A DNA stretch of 64,000 bases from Streptomyces sp. NBC_01142 (lineage in GTDB: Bacteria > Actinomycetota > Actinomycetes > Streptomycetales > Streptomycetaceae): contig NZ_JAPEOR010000002.1 of the NCBI RefSeq assembly GCF_026341125.1, forward strand, positions 2,368,501 to 2,432,500, written 5' to 3'. Under the pieces are notes generated by a model that was not told where the DNA came from, made no database searches, and was given only the letters and a program-made list of their open reading frames with translations. Shown here piece after piece: positions 38,301 to 46,602 of this stretch (positions are counted from its first letter, which is position 1; the number at the start of each line of letters is the position of its first letter). The translations under genes and the position numbers were made by a program.

Positions 38301-38658
38301 CATGATCACGGCGGCATTCAAACTCCTGGGCCTGGGCCCGGTGGTGGGCTGCCGGACGTGGGGCGGGGTGGTGGGGATGACGGGCCGCCACCGCCTGGGA
38401 GACGGCACGGTGATCACGGTCCCGATGAACGCGGCGTGGTTCGACGCGTACGGCTGGTCGATCGAGAACCACGGCGTGGAACCGGACCTGGACGCGCTGC
38501 GCACTCCCCTGGACTGGGCGGAGGGCCGCCACACCGAGATGGACGACGCGATCCACCTGGCCCTGGACCTCCTGAGAACGCACTCCCCGGCTATGCCCCC
38601 GGACTACAGCGACGCCCCGAACCTCCGCCGCCCGAAGCTCCCGCCCCGGGGTGCGTGA
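35320..38658 (+). CDS. Tricorn protease (S41 family)
   Basis: About 1112 aa, the size of tricorn proteins that trim peptides released by the proteasome. The order is N-terminal beta-propellers (about 1-680), a C1 region, a PDZ domain (about 775-870; RPMGLLGANL) and the S41 core. The catalytic set is complete when compared with archaeal tricorn: Ser767-His768 in GTSHAYV, the nucleophile Ser991-Asp992 in EATSSDGD, and Glu1049 in SIENHGVEPD. I chose GTG 35320 after GGGGGG; the frame is open to 35233. A Ser/Asp/Pro-rich insert lies near residues 150-185. Confidence 0.92.
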   Translation: MSTDVAYLRFPHLHEDLLCFAAEDDLWVAPLVPEGHRPGRAWRITVDRTRIGHPRFSPDGRQIAYTTWRSLDPEIHLAPVDGGPARRLSYWGSTDTRVCGWTPDGHILAVSSHGQPFSYFSWAYTVPTDGHPGGKLPWGPVADIAVTDLNGSSSRPADDSPPGDDSQSGDSSRPADSGTERRTLLLTGKPPHEPAAWKRYRGGATGRLWLHGKRLLPDLNGHLDCPMFVSGRIAFLSDHEGIGNLYSCLPDGTGLLRHTDHDDFYARHASSDGRRVVYQCAGELWIVDDLTVPDAAPRKLEVRLGGPRAGRRTYQVPAANHVDAISVDTTGRASAVNVRGSLYWLTHRDGPARTIADTPGVRVRQPEMLGSGGQVAYVTDADGEDAVEIAYLPRASGEREPRRLASGELGHVQELVSDPDGERIAIASHDGRLLLIDATEESDGDVTELIRSINGPVRDLAFSPDGGWLTWSQPGIGRSLRQIKMARIADRTIVDVTNGRFEDENPVFTRDGRYLAFLSWRGFDPVYDVHTGDLSFPLGCRPYLLPLSSATPSPFALSPDGRPAAGGLDPLDDSEEGTAVTVEIEGLESRVTPFPVSASKYSALHPVSGGGLVWLRWPISGALGETFANPADTSGRPTLEHFDITKARKTELMGHLDWFSVSRDGTRLVVVDDGELRAVPATESGDSDSTVYLDLRRILHDVDPASEWRQAYGEAGRIIRAYFWEPGMCGIDWDAVLAQYRPLVERVASPDEFADLLREVLGELGTSHAYVSPARRNEGPPHYQRPMGLLGANLVCRDGSWMVSRILPGESSDSKARSPLAGTGIREGAVLTHVDGRPVDPVTGPYPMLAAAGGTTVELTFHPTEGEGPARRVAVIPLIDERPLRYQDWVAKRREVVRELSGGKCGYLHIPDMGGSGWAQFNRDLRLEVSRPALIVDVRGNAGGHISELVVEKLTRKILGWDLTRNAQPVSYASNAPRGPVVALADEATSSDGDMITAAFKLLGLGPVVGCRTWGGVVGMTGRHRLGDGTVITVPMNAAWFDAYGWSIENHGVEPDLDALRTPLDWAEGRHTEMDDAIHLALDLLRTHSPAMPPDYSDAPNLRRPKLPPRGA

Positions 38659-38701
38659 GGGGCCGGGCGCAGGCTTCCCCGGGCCCGGCGAGAACACCCG
38701 C

Positions 38702-38847
38702 GCCACGCGCGGCATCAGTTCCACCTACCCATCAGCCGGGGACGGACTCCCGCACCCGCAGGGGCCCCAGCCCCCGCGCCCTCGACGACGCGAAGCTGCC
38801 GCTGCCGCGCGTGGCACGGCAACACCCCGAAGCCCCGCCCCGGTGTG
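38702..38847. repeat. Tandem repeat unit A (195-bp period)
   Basis: A 146-bp block beginning GCCACGCGCGGCATCAGTT and ending CCCCGCCCCGGTGTG, repeated with few changes at +195. It contains the core GCGAAGCTGCCGCT found again at 44.0-44.2 kb. A related tail motif (CCGCCCCGGGGTGCGTGAGG) already overlaps the end of the tricorn gene. The whole gap 38659-39042 is occupied by this repeat; no gene is supported there. Confidence 0.85.
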
Positions 38848-38896
38848 CGTGAGGGAGGAAGCGCCGGCCCATCGACGCCCCGGCGAAGGCACCCGT

Positions 38897-39042
38897 GCCA
38901 CGCGCGGCATCAGTTACACCCACTCATCAGCCGGGGACGGACTCCCGCACCCGCAGGGGCCCCAGCCCCCGCACCCTCGACGGCGCGAAGCTGCCGCTGC
39001 CGCGCGTGGCACGGGAACACCCCGAAGCCCCGCCCCGGTGTG
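38897..39042. repeat. Tandem repeat unit B (195-bp period)
   Basis: Second copy of the 146-bp block, about 95 percent identical by eye. The array breaks off at GGTGTG where the IS30-type element begins, as if the element had inserted at the unit end. Confidence 0.85.
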
Positions 39043-40448
39043 GGCAGATCTTGGGTTCTAGCGGTCGTCGCAACACCCCAGCTCAAGGGGTGCGATGGAG
39101 TTCGAGGTCCGTAAGGTCCGGACGGTGGCTCAGGGGCCCAGGAAGCTCCGCGCTGAGCGGGCGGAATACTTCCGGCTCGTGAAAGCGGGCTACAGCAACA
39201 AGGACGCATGCCGGATCGTCGGCGTGAACGAGCGGACCGGCCGTGAGTGGCGCAATGGCCGGTGGGATCCGCAGCGGCTCAGGAAGCCGGCGGATGCCCA
39301 GTGGGCAGCTGCTCAGGCCGACCGGCCACAGTCCTACACCGGTCGGGTACCCGTTCCCCAGGAGCGGGTACCCGGCACCGGTCAAGGGCTGACAACCGCC
39401 GCGGCTGCGCCGTCGCGGTATCTATCGGAGCTGGAGCGGATCCACATCGCTGACCGGCTCGGGGAGAAGGCATCGATCCGCGCGATCGCTGCCGAGCTCG
39501 GCCGTAGTCCCTCGACGGTCAGCCGGGAGATCCGCCGCAACCGCACTGTCGGTACTCGCGTCCAGTGGCACTACCGGCCGTTCGCCGCCCAGGCCCGTGC
39601 CGACGCCCGTCGTCCCCGCCCGAAACCGCGGAAGATCAGCCAGAACACCGAGCTGCGGGACGCCGTCCAGGCGGGCCTGGACGTGCAGTGGAGCCCAGAG
39701 CAGATCTGTCACGCTCTGCGCAGGCAGTTCCCCCACCGGCCGGAGATGCACGTGTCCACGAGACGATCTACCAGGCGCTCTACGTTCAGGGACGCGGAGC
39801 ACTGCGGCGCGAGCTGGCCGGCGCCCTACGCAGTGGACGAGCCCGCCGCAAGCCCCACTGCCAGGCCAACTGCCGACAGCCTCGCTTCACCGATCCCATG
39901 GTCATGATCAGCGAACGTCCCGCCGAAGCGGACGACCGGGCCGTGCCCGGCCACTGGGAAGGCGACCTGATCATCGGCAAGAACAGCGGCTCGGCGATCG
40001 GCACCCTCGTCGAACGCAGCACCCGCTATGTGATGCTCCTGCACCTGCCCACCGACCACACCGCAGCCAGCGTCCGAGACGCCTTGACGGAGACCGCACA
40101 GAGACTCCCGCAGCACCTCAAACGGTCTCTGACCTGGGACCAGGGCTCCGAGATGGCCGCCCACCGCAGCTTCACTCTCGCCACGGACATCCGGGTCTAC
40201 TTCTGCAACCCCGGCAGCCCCTGGCAGCGCGGCTCGAACGAAAACACCAACGGCCTGCTCCGGCAGTACTTCCCCAAGGGCACCGACCTGTCCGTCCATA
40301 CCCGTGAGCACCTCGACGCCGTCGCCGCCCAACTCAACGGACGCCCACGCAAAACGCTCGACTGGGAAACCCCAGCCGAGCGTCTGCATAAACTGCTCGC
40401 CGTCTGACACAACCGATCATGTGTTGCGACGATCTCTAGAATCTGCCC
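39042..40448. mobile_element. IS30-family insertion sequence
   Basis: The element is bounded by imperfect inverted repeats. The inner arms are TTCTAGCGGTCGTCGCAACAC-like: 39056-39076 against 40421-40441, 19 of 21 matching. An outer GGGCAGAT (39042-39049) faces ATCTGCCC (40441-40448). The left end has six or seven extra bases between outer and inner arms. It contains one transposase gene, now frameshifted. No clear target duplication is visible. Confidence 0.8.
39095..40407 (+). pseudogene. IS30-family transposase, frameshifted
   Basis: The first part (39095 to about 39757) gives the N-terminal DNA-binding helices (AGYSNKDACRIVGVNERTG and [19 protein letters not shown]). The frame then breaks after HRPEMHVS and continues in the other frame as [12 protein letters not shown]. 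Loss of one C at 39757-39758 explains it. The second part carries the DDE core: Asp in [11 protein letters not shown], Asp in LTWDQGSEM, and Glu in [18 protein letters not shown]. There is no slippery heptamer at the break, so a mutation is likelier than programmed frameshifting. Confidence 0.85.
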
Positions 40449-40725
40449 AAGCAATGCCGGGCGGGGCTTCTGCTGTGCGTTCGACAGCCGATTCGGTCTA
40501 TCAGAGGCAGGCACTCACGTCCGTGACCCGTCGGCGCGTACCGCATCTGACTGCGACCCCGCGGGCCATGAAACGGGGCGCAGGAGCCGGTGTGGCCGCC
40601 GTTTCTGGCGGCGGCACGCCCAGCTTCAATGCTTGACCGCGCCGCCAAGTCAAGACGCGCCAGCGTCCCCACACGCAGGCGAAGCCGGGAGGAATCTTAC
40701 AGATTTCCTGCGCCTCGGACGGGAG
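40449..40725. other. Gap between IS30 element and lectin-like gene
   Basis: The 277 bp hold no gene I can support. A 6-bp hairpin GCCGCC-GTTTCT-GGCGGC lies at 40595-40612. It is too far from the lectin-like gene stop to be called its terminator with confidence. Confidence 0.3.
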
Positions 40726-41241
40726 TTACTTCCAGACCTGCCAGTCCCCACCATCGCACTTGTTGGTGTAGACACGGCCCTTGGCATCACTGTCGAGACA
40801 CAGGCCGGTCTGCCGGTTTACGATCTGCATGCCGTCACCCGTCCAATTCTCATACCACTGCTGGTAATAGTTGGCCGGCTTGTCACAGGGCTCGATAAGG
40901 ACCTTACCAAGCCCGCTCTCGTCGGCATACCAGCTAGCCAGGCAGCGGCCGGAGAAAAACGTATTGTTGGTCGTGATCTTCCAGGCGCCGTTCGGATTCT
41001 CGAGACCACTCTGCGAGTCATCCCATTTATCGCTTACATACTTTTGCGGGTGGAAACAGTGCAACAGACCCTGGGCGTCGGTGTCGACAGCAGTGTTGTT
41101 CCAGACCCTAAGGCAAGCACCTGTGGCCTTGTTGCGCCAGGTAATGTTGGACGATGCCGATGCAGGCGTGGAGACGGCCGCCACAATCACCGGCACCGAT
41201 ACCATCACCATCGCGGCGCGAATTTTCGAAGACTTGCGCAT
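40726..41241 (-). CDS. Secreted beta-trefoil (ricin-B-like) protein
   Basis: A 171-aa protein with a classic signal peptide (MRKSSKIRAAMVMVSVPVI then AAVSTPASA, cleavage after about residue 30). The mature 140 residues show the repeating pattern of beta-trefoil lectins: ATGACLRVWNN, SGRCLASWY, QTGLCLDSD and KCDGGDWQVWK, with several Cys. Carbohydrate binding is likely but not proven. The gene and its upstream DNA are clearly less GC-rich than the surroundings, which suggests acquisition by transfer. No enzyme domain is attached. Confidence 0.7.
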   Translation of the reverse strand: MRKSSKIRAAMVMVSVPVIVAAVSTPASASSNITWRNKATGACLRVWNNTAVDTDAQGLLHCFHPQKYVSDKWDDSQSGLENPNGAWKITTNNTFFSGRCLASWYADESGLGKVLIEPCDKPANYYQQWYENWTGDGMQIVNRQTGLCLDSDAKGRVYTNKCDGGDWQVWK

Positions 41242-41319
41242 AAATGTTTACCGTTCACCTAGGCAGTCGAAACCGAGTAAGGGATGATATTGCTAGATTC
41301 CCTCGACATGCCTTGAACT

Positions 41320-41892
41320 TTAGACGAGAGAGTTTGAAATAGACAATAACTTGATCAACATTTGAGCTGGAATAGGACGCTCCGCTTCAGCCTCTCTTCG
41401 CCCCCCGAGATTGGTTTCCAGGCAGGCTTCTTGGCATGGGTGCCGTCTCTCGCATGAATGTAAGGAGTACGGCCAGCCCGGAATGAACTGCGACGCCGTC
41501 TTCGCACGGCCGTAGACGTGGCAGAACAGAGGGTCCGCCGAGCACGGCGCGTCCGAGCGGAGCCACGGCGACACATCGACCGCCAAGACCAGGCGCCCAC
41601 CGTCGAAATGCGGCAGCGGCAGCACGGCCCGCAGTCGGCCGATGTCGATGCGGCCGTGGTTCAAGCCGCCGTACATCGCTCCGTGCCCCCGACGGTGCTC
41701 GGGCAGCAGAGTCAGGTCCACCGGGGACCTCACCGCACCGTCCGCGCACAGCACCGCGTCCACGAGCTCGAACAACTCGTCACGCCGGGCGGTCAGACAC
41801 TCGTAGAACTCGCCCCGGAAGCGTGACGCTTCCGGGAACGCCTTCCTCCGGACAGCATCAGGCAGCAGACTCACCCTCACCGCCTTCGTCAT
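41320..41892 (-). pseudogene. Truncated transposase (DDE, IS701-like N-terminus)
   Basis: From ATG 41892 the product reads FRGEFYECLTARRDELFELVDAV-like sequence, then LPEHRRGHGAMYGGLNHGR, AVDVSPWLRSDAPCS and GRAKTASQFIPGWPYS. This is the start of a transposase family common in Streptomyces (first catalytic Asp in AVDVS). Similarity stops at 41464. The remaining frame to 41320 is unrelated, so about two thirds of the protein is gone. Confidence 0.75.
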
Positions 41893-42032
41893 GTCACGTG
41901 CACCTTGGTCGGAGCACATGATCAGACGGAGGCCGCCCCCGCGTCCGGTGAATCCCCATGCGAGCGAATCCGTTCGAGACGCCATTCGAGACCGTGGCAC
42001 CATGTACCGCATGACGACGAACCGAAAGGTCC

Positions 42033-42431
42033 ATGCCGCGTAGACGGCCAGGACAGATCCGCGCCGACGCCCCCGCCAGACACCGGACAACGGGCACAAG
42101 GCCAGTCATCGACGGCCTGTCCTCACATGCACGGTCCGAGATCATCCGTCTCGAGCACACCCGCAACTATCTGCAGCCAGGCGACGTCAGCGCGGCTGTG
42201 AGCCTGTGGAAGAACTACGTCCACCAGCCCGCGCGTGGTCTGTGGCACGACTACGAGTGGGGCAACATGCACTGGTACTGCTGCGGCAACCCCCTCGAAG
42301 CCCGAGCCCTCCTTGACACGGTGATGCAGGCCGTATCACCACGAAGCGCCCGCGAACTCCGAAAGATCGTCGGCCGGTCAGATGCCCTCTGGAACCTTCC
42401 GTCCCCGCCCTACGACGCGGACGGAAGATAG
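42033..42431 (+). CDS. Hypothetical protein of accessory regions
   Basis: A 132-aa protein. The basic N-terminus (MPRRRPGQIRADAP) is followed by a helical region, SEIIRLEHTRNYLQPGDV, and a Trp/Tyr/Cys-rich segment, LWHDYEWGNMHWYCCGNP. No known catalytic motif. An AAAGG site precedes ATG 42033. It lies between a broken transposase and a broken serine recombinase, so it may have come with them. Function unknown. Confidence 0.6.
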   Translation: MPRRRPGQIRADAPARHRTTGTRPVIDGLSSHARSEIIRLEHTRNYLQPGDVSAAVSLWKNYVHQPARGLWHDYEWGNMHWYCCGNPLEARALLDTVMQAVSPRSARELRKIVGRSDALWNLPSPPYDADGR

Positions 42432-42440
42432 AGAACAAGC

Positions 42441-43995
42441 TCAGGCAGCTTTGCCCTTGACTCGCTTGATCCGGTCTGCGGCCGGGAGCCCGCGCCCGCG
42501 TGTGATGCGCATTTCGCCCAGCACCTCGGGTGACAGCAGCCGCCGGGCGACCTCACGCTGCGCGGACAGCGGAGCAGCCGCCCAGCCCTGCGCTACGTCT
42601 TCACCGGGTGTGATCAGGTCGGAGATCACGCCCGGCGTGGCCAGGGCCCGTTCCTCGGCCTCCAGTCGGGTGATCTTACTCCTCCAGCTCGGTGACTTTC
42701 CGCGCGATCATGCGGACCTCTGCCAGGGACTCCGCCTTGTCTGCCTCGGGCCCTTCCATCTCGTCCTTGTTCGCCCGTAGGCGCGCGATCTCAGCCCTGA
42801 TCTGCTCCGCGCTGGCCGAGTCCTCCGGGGAAGAGGCGAAGTCCTCATATACTCGGTCGCTGGCGAGGTAGGCCAGGATCAGCCCGTACTTCTGGGGGTC
42901 CTTCGGATCGCCGATGATCACCGCGTCCACGGCCGCCTTGTTGATCGTCGTGCACGTCTTGTCACGGCACACGTAGTAGGCACGAGTCACGGCCATCGGC
43001 CCCGAGCACACGTCGCACCGCAGGGTCATAGTCAGTACATGCTTCGCGCGCCCCGTGCGTGTCGTACGGCGCTCCGGGGCAAGCAGCATGCGGCGCACGG
43101 CCCAGAAGGTCTCTTTGTCCACGAGTGCATCCCAGATGGCGCGGGTCAGCGTCGCGTCTTCCTGCTGTGCCTTGAACGACCGGCCTCGACTCTTGGGCGA
43201 GTGCACCCGGTATCCGCCGTAGGCCGGGCGCAGCGCCATGGACCGCAGATGCTGATCGCTGAACGGCTTGCCGGACCGGTTGACGTAGCCCAGAGCTTCG
43301 AAGTCCCGGGCGATCGACCTCAGGGACTGGCCCTTGCGGAGCCGCTCGAACAGCGCCTTGGGCACCGTGGACTCGTCGGGGTTCTCCACCCAGTTGACGA
43401 GTTTGCCCGTCTTCTCGTCGTAGACCGGTTTGTAGCCGTGCGGGGCCACTCCGTTCGGGCGGCCCTGCTCCGCCATCGCTGCGGAGGTACGGCGGTTGCG
43501 CATGCTGATCTTGTCGCTCTCCGTCTCGGAGTCCGACGCATCCTCGCGGAGGTTGCGCCGGTCCTTCCAGTGAGACAGGTCGTAGAGCTGGTTGTCGCTG
43601 GTGATGAAGATCTTCACGTCCCGGCGCTCGCAGCTCTTCATGAGCTGGAGCCATTCCAGGGTCTCGCGGGACCCGCGTGAGTTCTCCCATAAGACCAGCA
43701 CGTCAGCGCCGAACGCACCCGACTCCAGGTCGGCCATCAGCCGCGCGAAGTCGTCGCGGGTCTTGTCCGTATACCGGCTCGCGCTGATCCCGTTGTCCAC
43801 ATAGGGCCTGCCGGTGATTCCTATCCCGTGGCGTCCGGTGGAGCGCTCGTTGTCGTCGTGCTGCTCCGTGACGGAGCGCTGCCGCCCGGAGTCGTCCTGA
43901 GACACCCGCAGATACTCACGGCCCCGGAGCGCGGCGGGGACGGTGGATCCGGCAGTGGTGGCTGTGCGCGTCGTTGAAGGCCATACATCGAGCAT
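42441..43995 (-). pseudogene. Large serine recombinase with C-terminal frameshift
   Basis: From ATG 43995 it gives the resolvase domain with catalytic Ser in YLRVSQDD and the Arg cluster GRPYVDNGISASRYTD. The recombinase domain follows (PHGYKPVYDE, YGGYRVHSPKSRG), then a zinc ribbon (LRCDVCSGPM ... CRDKTC) and a coiled-coil. The frame stops at 42676 after KVTELEE. One base less there would join it to SKITRLEAEERALATPG and on to RIKRVKGKAA, ending at 42441. A single inserted G near 42676-42684 is the simplest explanation. The catalytic part is intact, so residual activity is possible. Confidence 0.8.
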
Positions 43996-44043
43996 GCCGG
44001 GACTACCCACCCCTGGCAATGCGCACCGCCCCCGACCCCGCAC

Positions 44044-44215
44044 CTCGACGACGCGAAGCCGCCGCTCCCGGCAGGGGCGTGGAGGCACCCGCACCCCACA
44101 ACTCCTGGCGGGCGGCGGCTTCTTTCCCACCCGCCCGCGTTCCCGGCGGCGCGAAGCTGCCGCTCCCCGCAGGGGCGTGGGGACACCATCCCCCCCACAA
44201 CTCAGGGCGGGCGGG
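44044..44215. repeat. Dispersed repeat units C and D
   Basis: Two imperfect copies start at 44044 and 44142. Each has GCGAAGC(C/T)GCCGCTCCC, GCAGGGGCGTGG and CCCCACAACTC in order. The first core is shared with units A and B at 38.7-39.0 kb. They fill most of the 332-bp gap 43996-44327; no gene is supported. Confidence 0.75.
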
Positions 44216-44255
44216 TGGGAAACGAAACCGCTCCCGCCCCAACCGCCCCGCACGC

Positions 44256-44291
44256 GAAGAGGCGTACCCGTCGTCACGGGTACGCCTCTTC
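44256..44291 (-). terminator. Perfect 16-bp stem-loop terminator
   Basis: GAAGAGGCGTACCCGT and its exact complement ACGGGTACGCCTCTTC flank a CGTC loop. It lies 36 bp past the stop of the small charged protein gene on the minus strand. Confidence 0.85.
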
Positions 44292-44327
44292 ATCCGCCGC
44301 AGCGCAGTGCGCAGCGCGCAGCCCGAC

Positions 44328-44615
44328 TCAGGCGTCGTAGTCCTGGTCGAACCTGTCCTGCGCCTCCTGCATGGCCTCCTCGGTGGACTTTTCCCGGGGC
44401 CTGTCCTTGGGCTTGTCCTGCGGCCTGCCCTTCGTCCGGTCCTGGGACCCTTCCTTCGTCCGGTCCTGGGACCCTTCCTTCGTCCGGCCCTGGGACCTCG
44501 ACGCCCGCCCCGACGCCTCGCCCTGCGTGCCACCCGTCTGCTGCTTCGCCCGCTGTGCCTGCTCCTTGAGCTCCTGCGCCTTGTCCTGGAACTGGTCCTT
44601 GCTGCCCATGAACAT
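44328..44615 (-). CDS. Small, highly charged repeat protein
   Basis: About 95 aa, hydrophilic throughout. The N-terminal helix KDQFQDKAQELKEQAQRAKQ precedes a low-complexity middle made of GSQDRTKE units repeated two to three times. The C-terminus is EAMQEAQDRFDQDYDA. No membrane segment or enzyme motif. It resembles the short CsbD-like or stress-related charged proteins of streptomycetes in style only. An AGGAG site serves ATG 44615 or 44609. Confidence 0.65.
   Translation of the reverse strand: MFMGSKDQFQDKAQELKEQAQRAKQQTGGTQGEASGRASRSQGRTKEGSQDRTKEGSQDRTKGRPQDKPKDRPREKSTEEAMQEAQDRFDQDYDA
44431..44496. repeat. 24-bp in-frame tandem repeat
   Basis: TTCGTCCGGTCCTGGGACCC plus TTCC is repeated 2.75 times with one or two changes, encoding the 8-residue unit of the charged protein. 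The unit length keeps the frame, so copy number can vary without breaking the gene. Confidence 0.85.
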
Positions 44616-44707
44616 TCACTCCTAGAAGGGTGAGTGGGAGACCGGGAGCCGATACGACCCCTGGGCCTCGACCAGCCTGACACGCAAGGACATAGCCCGC
44701 ATTTTGA

Positions 44708-45598
44708 TCAATGACCCTGTGTGTGCGACGTACGCGCCTCCTCGTCCGCCGCCCCGCCCGCTCCCACGAGCCCCTTCCCGACCCCCTGCAGCCGCGGCTC
44801 GAAGCGCCGCATCTCCCGCTGCCCCACTGCCCCGATGAGCCCCGGCAGATAGCCCCGTACCGACTGCATCCCCCGCAGCCACCACTGCGCGTACACATGC
44901 GACGACCGCCGTTCGATCCCGGCCACGATCCGGTCCACCGCCGGGCCGAGCGGATACGTACGGTTCGACGGCCACGGCAGCCGCTGCCGCAGCTCCCGCA
45001 TCACCTCGTCCCGGTCCGCGCCCCGCACCATGTCCGTGTCCGTCCAGGACAGATAACCGACCCCGACCCGCACGCCCTTGTACCCGACCTCCGCCCGCAG
45101 GCTGTGCGCAAACGCCTCCACACCCGACTTCGACGCGCAGTACGCCGTCATCATCGGCGCCGGCGTGATCGCCGCCAGCGACGCGATCTGCAGGAAGTAC
45201 CCCCGGCTCTCCGTCAGCACCGGCAGGAACGCCCGGCCCGTCACCGCACTCCCGATCAGGTTGACCTCGATCACCCGCCGCCACGCGACCGGGTCCGAGT
45301 CCACGAACGGACCCCCCGAAGCGACGCCCGCGTTCGCGACGACGATGTCGACCTTGCCGAAGCGCGCCTTGACCTCCTCGGCGACCCGGGCCATCGCCTC
45401 GTGGTCGGTCACATCGGCATGCCACCAGTCGCTCTCGGTGTGCAGCCTGCCGGAGACCTTCTTCAGCTCGTCCGGCTCGAGACCCACCAGCGCCACCCGC
45501 GCGCCGCGCGCCGAGAGTTTGCGGGCCAGCAGCTCGCCCACGCCGCGCGCCGCGCCCGTGACGACGGCTACCTGACCCTCCAGGCCGGTCCTGCTCAT
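44708..45598 (-). CDS. SDR family oxidoreductase (SadH-like)
   Basis: A 296-aa classical short-chain dehydrogenase with VVTGAARGVGELLA, VANAGVASGG, catalytic Ser in LQIASLAAI and YCASKSG. A C-terminal extension of about 50 residues follows the core. It is the third gene of an operon with an FMO and a hydrolase, which is the mycobacterial mymA-lipR-sadH order; it may reduce or oxidise an acyl or alcohol intermediate. It overlaps the hydrolase by 4 bp. Confidence 0.9.
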   Translation of the reverse strand: MSRTGLEGQVAVVTGAARGVGELLARKLSARGARVALVGLEPDELKKVSGRLHTESDWWHADVTDHEAMARVAEEVKARFGKVDIVVANAGVASGGPFVDSDPVAWRRVIEVNLIGSAVTGRAFLPVLTESRGYFLQIASLAAITPAPMMTAYCASKSGVEAFAHSLRAEVGYKGVRVGVGYLSWTDTDMVRGADRDEVMRELRQRLPWPSNRTYPLGPAVDRIVAGIERRSSHVYAQWWLRGMQSVRGYLPGLIGAVGQREMRRFEPRLQGVGKGLVGAGGAADEEARTSHTQGH

Positions 45599-46602
45599 GC
45601 GACCTCCTCCTCGGCGCTCGCCTTCACGCCCGCGCCTGTCTTTGCCTTCGCCTTCACGTTCGCCTTCACGTTCACGTTCGCCTTCGCCTTCACGTTCGCC
45701 TTCACGTTCAGGTACGTACCGACCAGCTCACGGATCTTCGCGGTGACGGCCTCCGGGGCCTCCACCGGTGTCATGTGCCCCATGCCGGCGAGCTCCACGA
45801 CCTCCAGACACTCGGGCAGCGCGGCGGCCAGCCGCTGGGCGTGCACCGGTGGGGTGAGCCGGTCCGCGGTGCCCGCCAGCACGACCGCGGGCACTCTCAA
45901 CTCCCGTACACCGGCTCCGAGATCGAGCTCACCGAGCACATGCGCCCAGGCCACCCGTGAAGCCCGCGGGCAGGCGTGCACGATACGAGCGCACTCCGCG
46001 ACCCGCTCCGGCGCCGAACCGGGGCCCATCGTCCCGTACTTGAGGATGCGCCTGGAGAGCGGCGTCACCGGCCCGAGCGGCGCCCGCGCCCCGAGGATCA
46101 TCCGGGTGAGCCGGGTCCGTATACGCCCGGGGCGCAGCGGCAGCACCAGCGACTCCGCGACCAGCCCTGCGCTGCCCGTACTGCACAGCAGCACGGCGGC
46201 CGCGTGCTCCCGGAAGGCGGCCCGCCCGGATGCGGCCATCAGCGTCATCCCGCCCATGGAGTGCCCGGCGAGCACGGCCTTCTCGCCCGGAGCGAGTACG
46301 GCCCCGAGCACCGCTTCCAGGTCGTCGGCGAGGAGGTCCGCACCGACGGCGGCCGACGGCGTACGGCCGTGGCCCCGCTGGTCGTAGACGACGACCCGGT
46401 GGTCGGCCGCCAGGTCCCGCACCTGGGCTGCCCAGAAGTGCGTGGAGCAGCTCCAGCCGTGGGCGAGCACGACCGTGGGCGCACCCTCGGGACCGTGCAC
46501 CTCGACGTGGATCCGCGACCCGTCGGCGGAGCCGGCGGTCAGTTCACGATCGGCAACGGGAGGGGCGGGAGAGAAGCCCGTCCGTCGCAGCAGTCGGCTC
46601 AT
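45595..46602 (-). CDS. Alpha/beta hydrolase with repetitive tail
   Basis: About 335 aa. The hydrolase core has the oxyanion HGWS, the nucleophile elbow GHSMGG, the acid Asp in GTADRLTPP and the His in GMGHMTPVE. After residue 300 comes a low-complexity tail built from VKANVKAKAN-type units, encoded by a hexamer-like tandem repeat at about 45640-45715. It overlaps the FMO gene and the SDR gene by 4 bp each, so all three are coupled. Confidence 0.9.
   Translation of the reverse strand: MSRLLRRTGFSPAPPVADRELTAGSADGSRIHVEVHGPEGAPTVVLAHGWSCSTHFWAAQVRDLAADHRVVVYDQRGHGRTPSAAVGADLLADDLEAVLGAVLAPGEKAVLAGHSMGGMTLMAASGRAAFREHAAAVLLCSTGSAGLVAESLVLPLRPGRIRTRLTRMILGARAPLGPVTPLSRRILKYGTMGPGSAPERVAECARIVHACPRASRVAWAHVLGELDLGAGVRELRVPAVVLAGTADRLTPPVHAQRLAAALPECLEVVELAGMGHMTPVEAPEAVTAKIRELVGTYLNVKANVKAKANVNVKANVKAKAKTGAGVKASAEEEVA

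Noticed and set aside
39745..39765. Programmed -1 frameshift in the IS30 transposase
   Set aside because: No slippery heptamer or downstream stem at the break; IS30 transposases are normally single frames.
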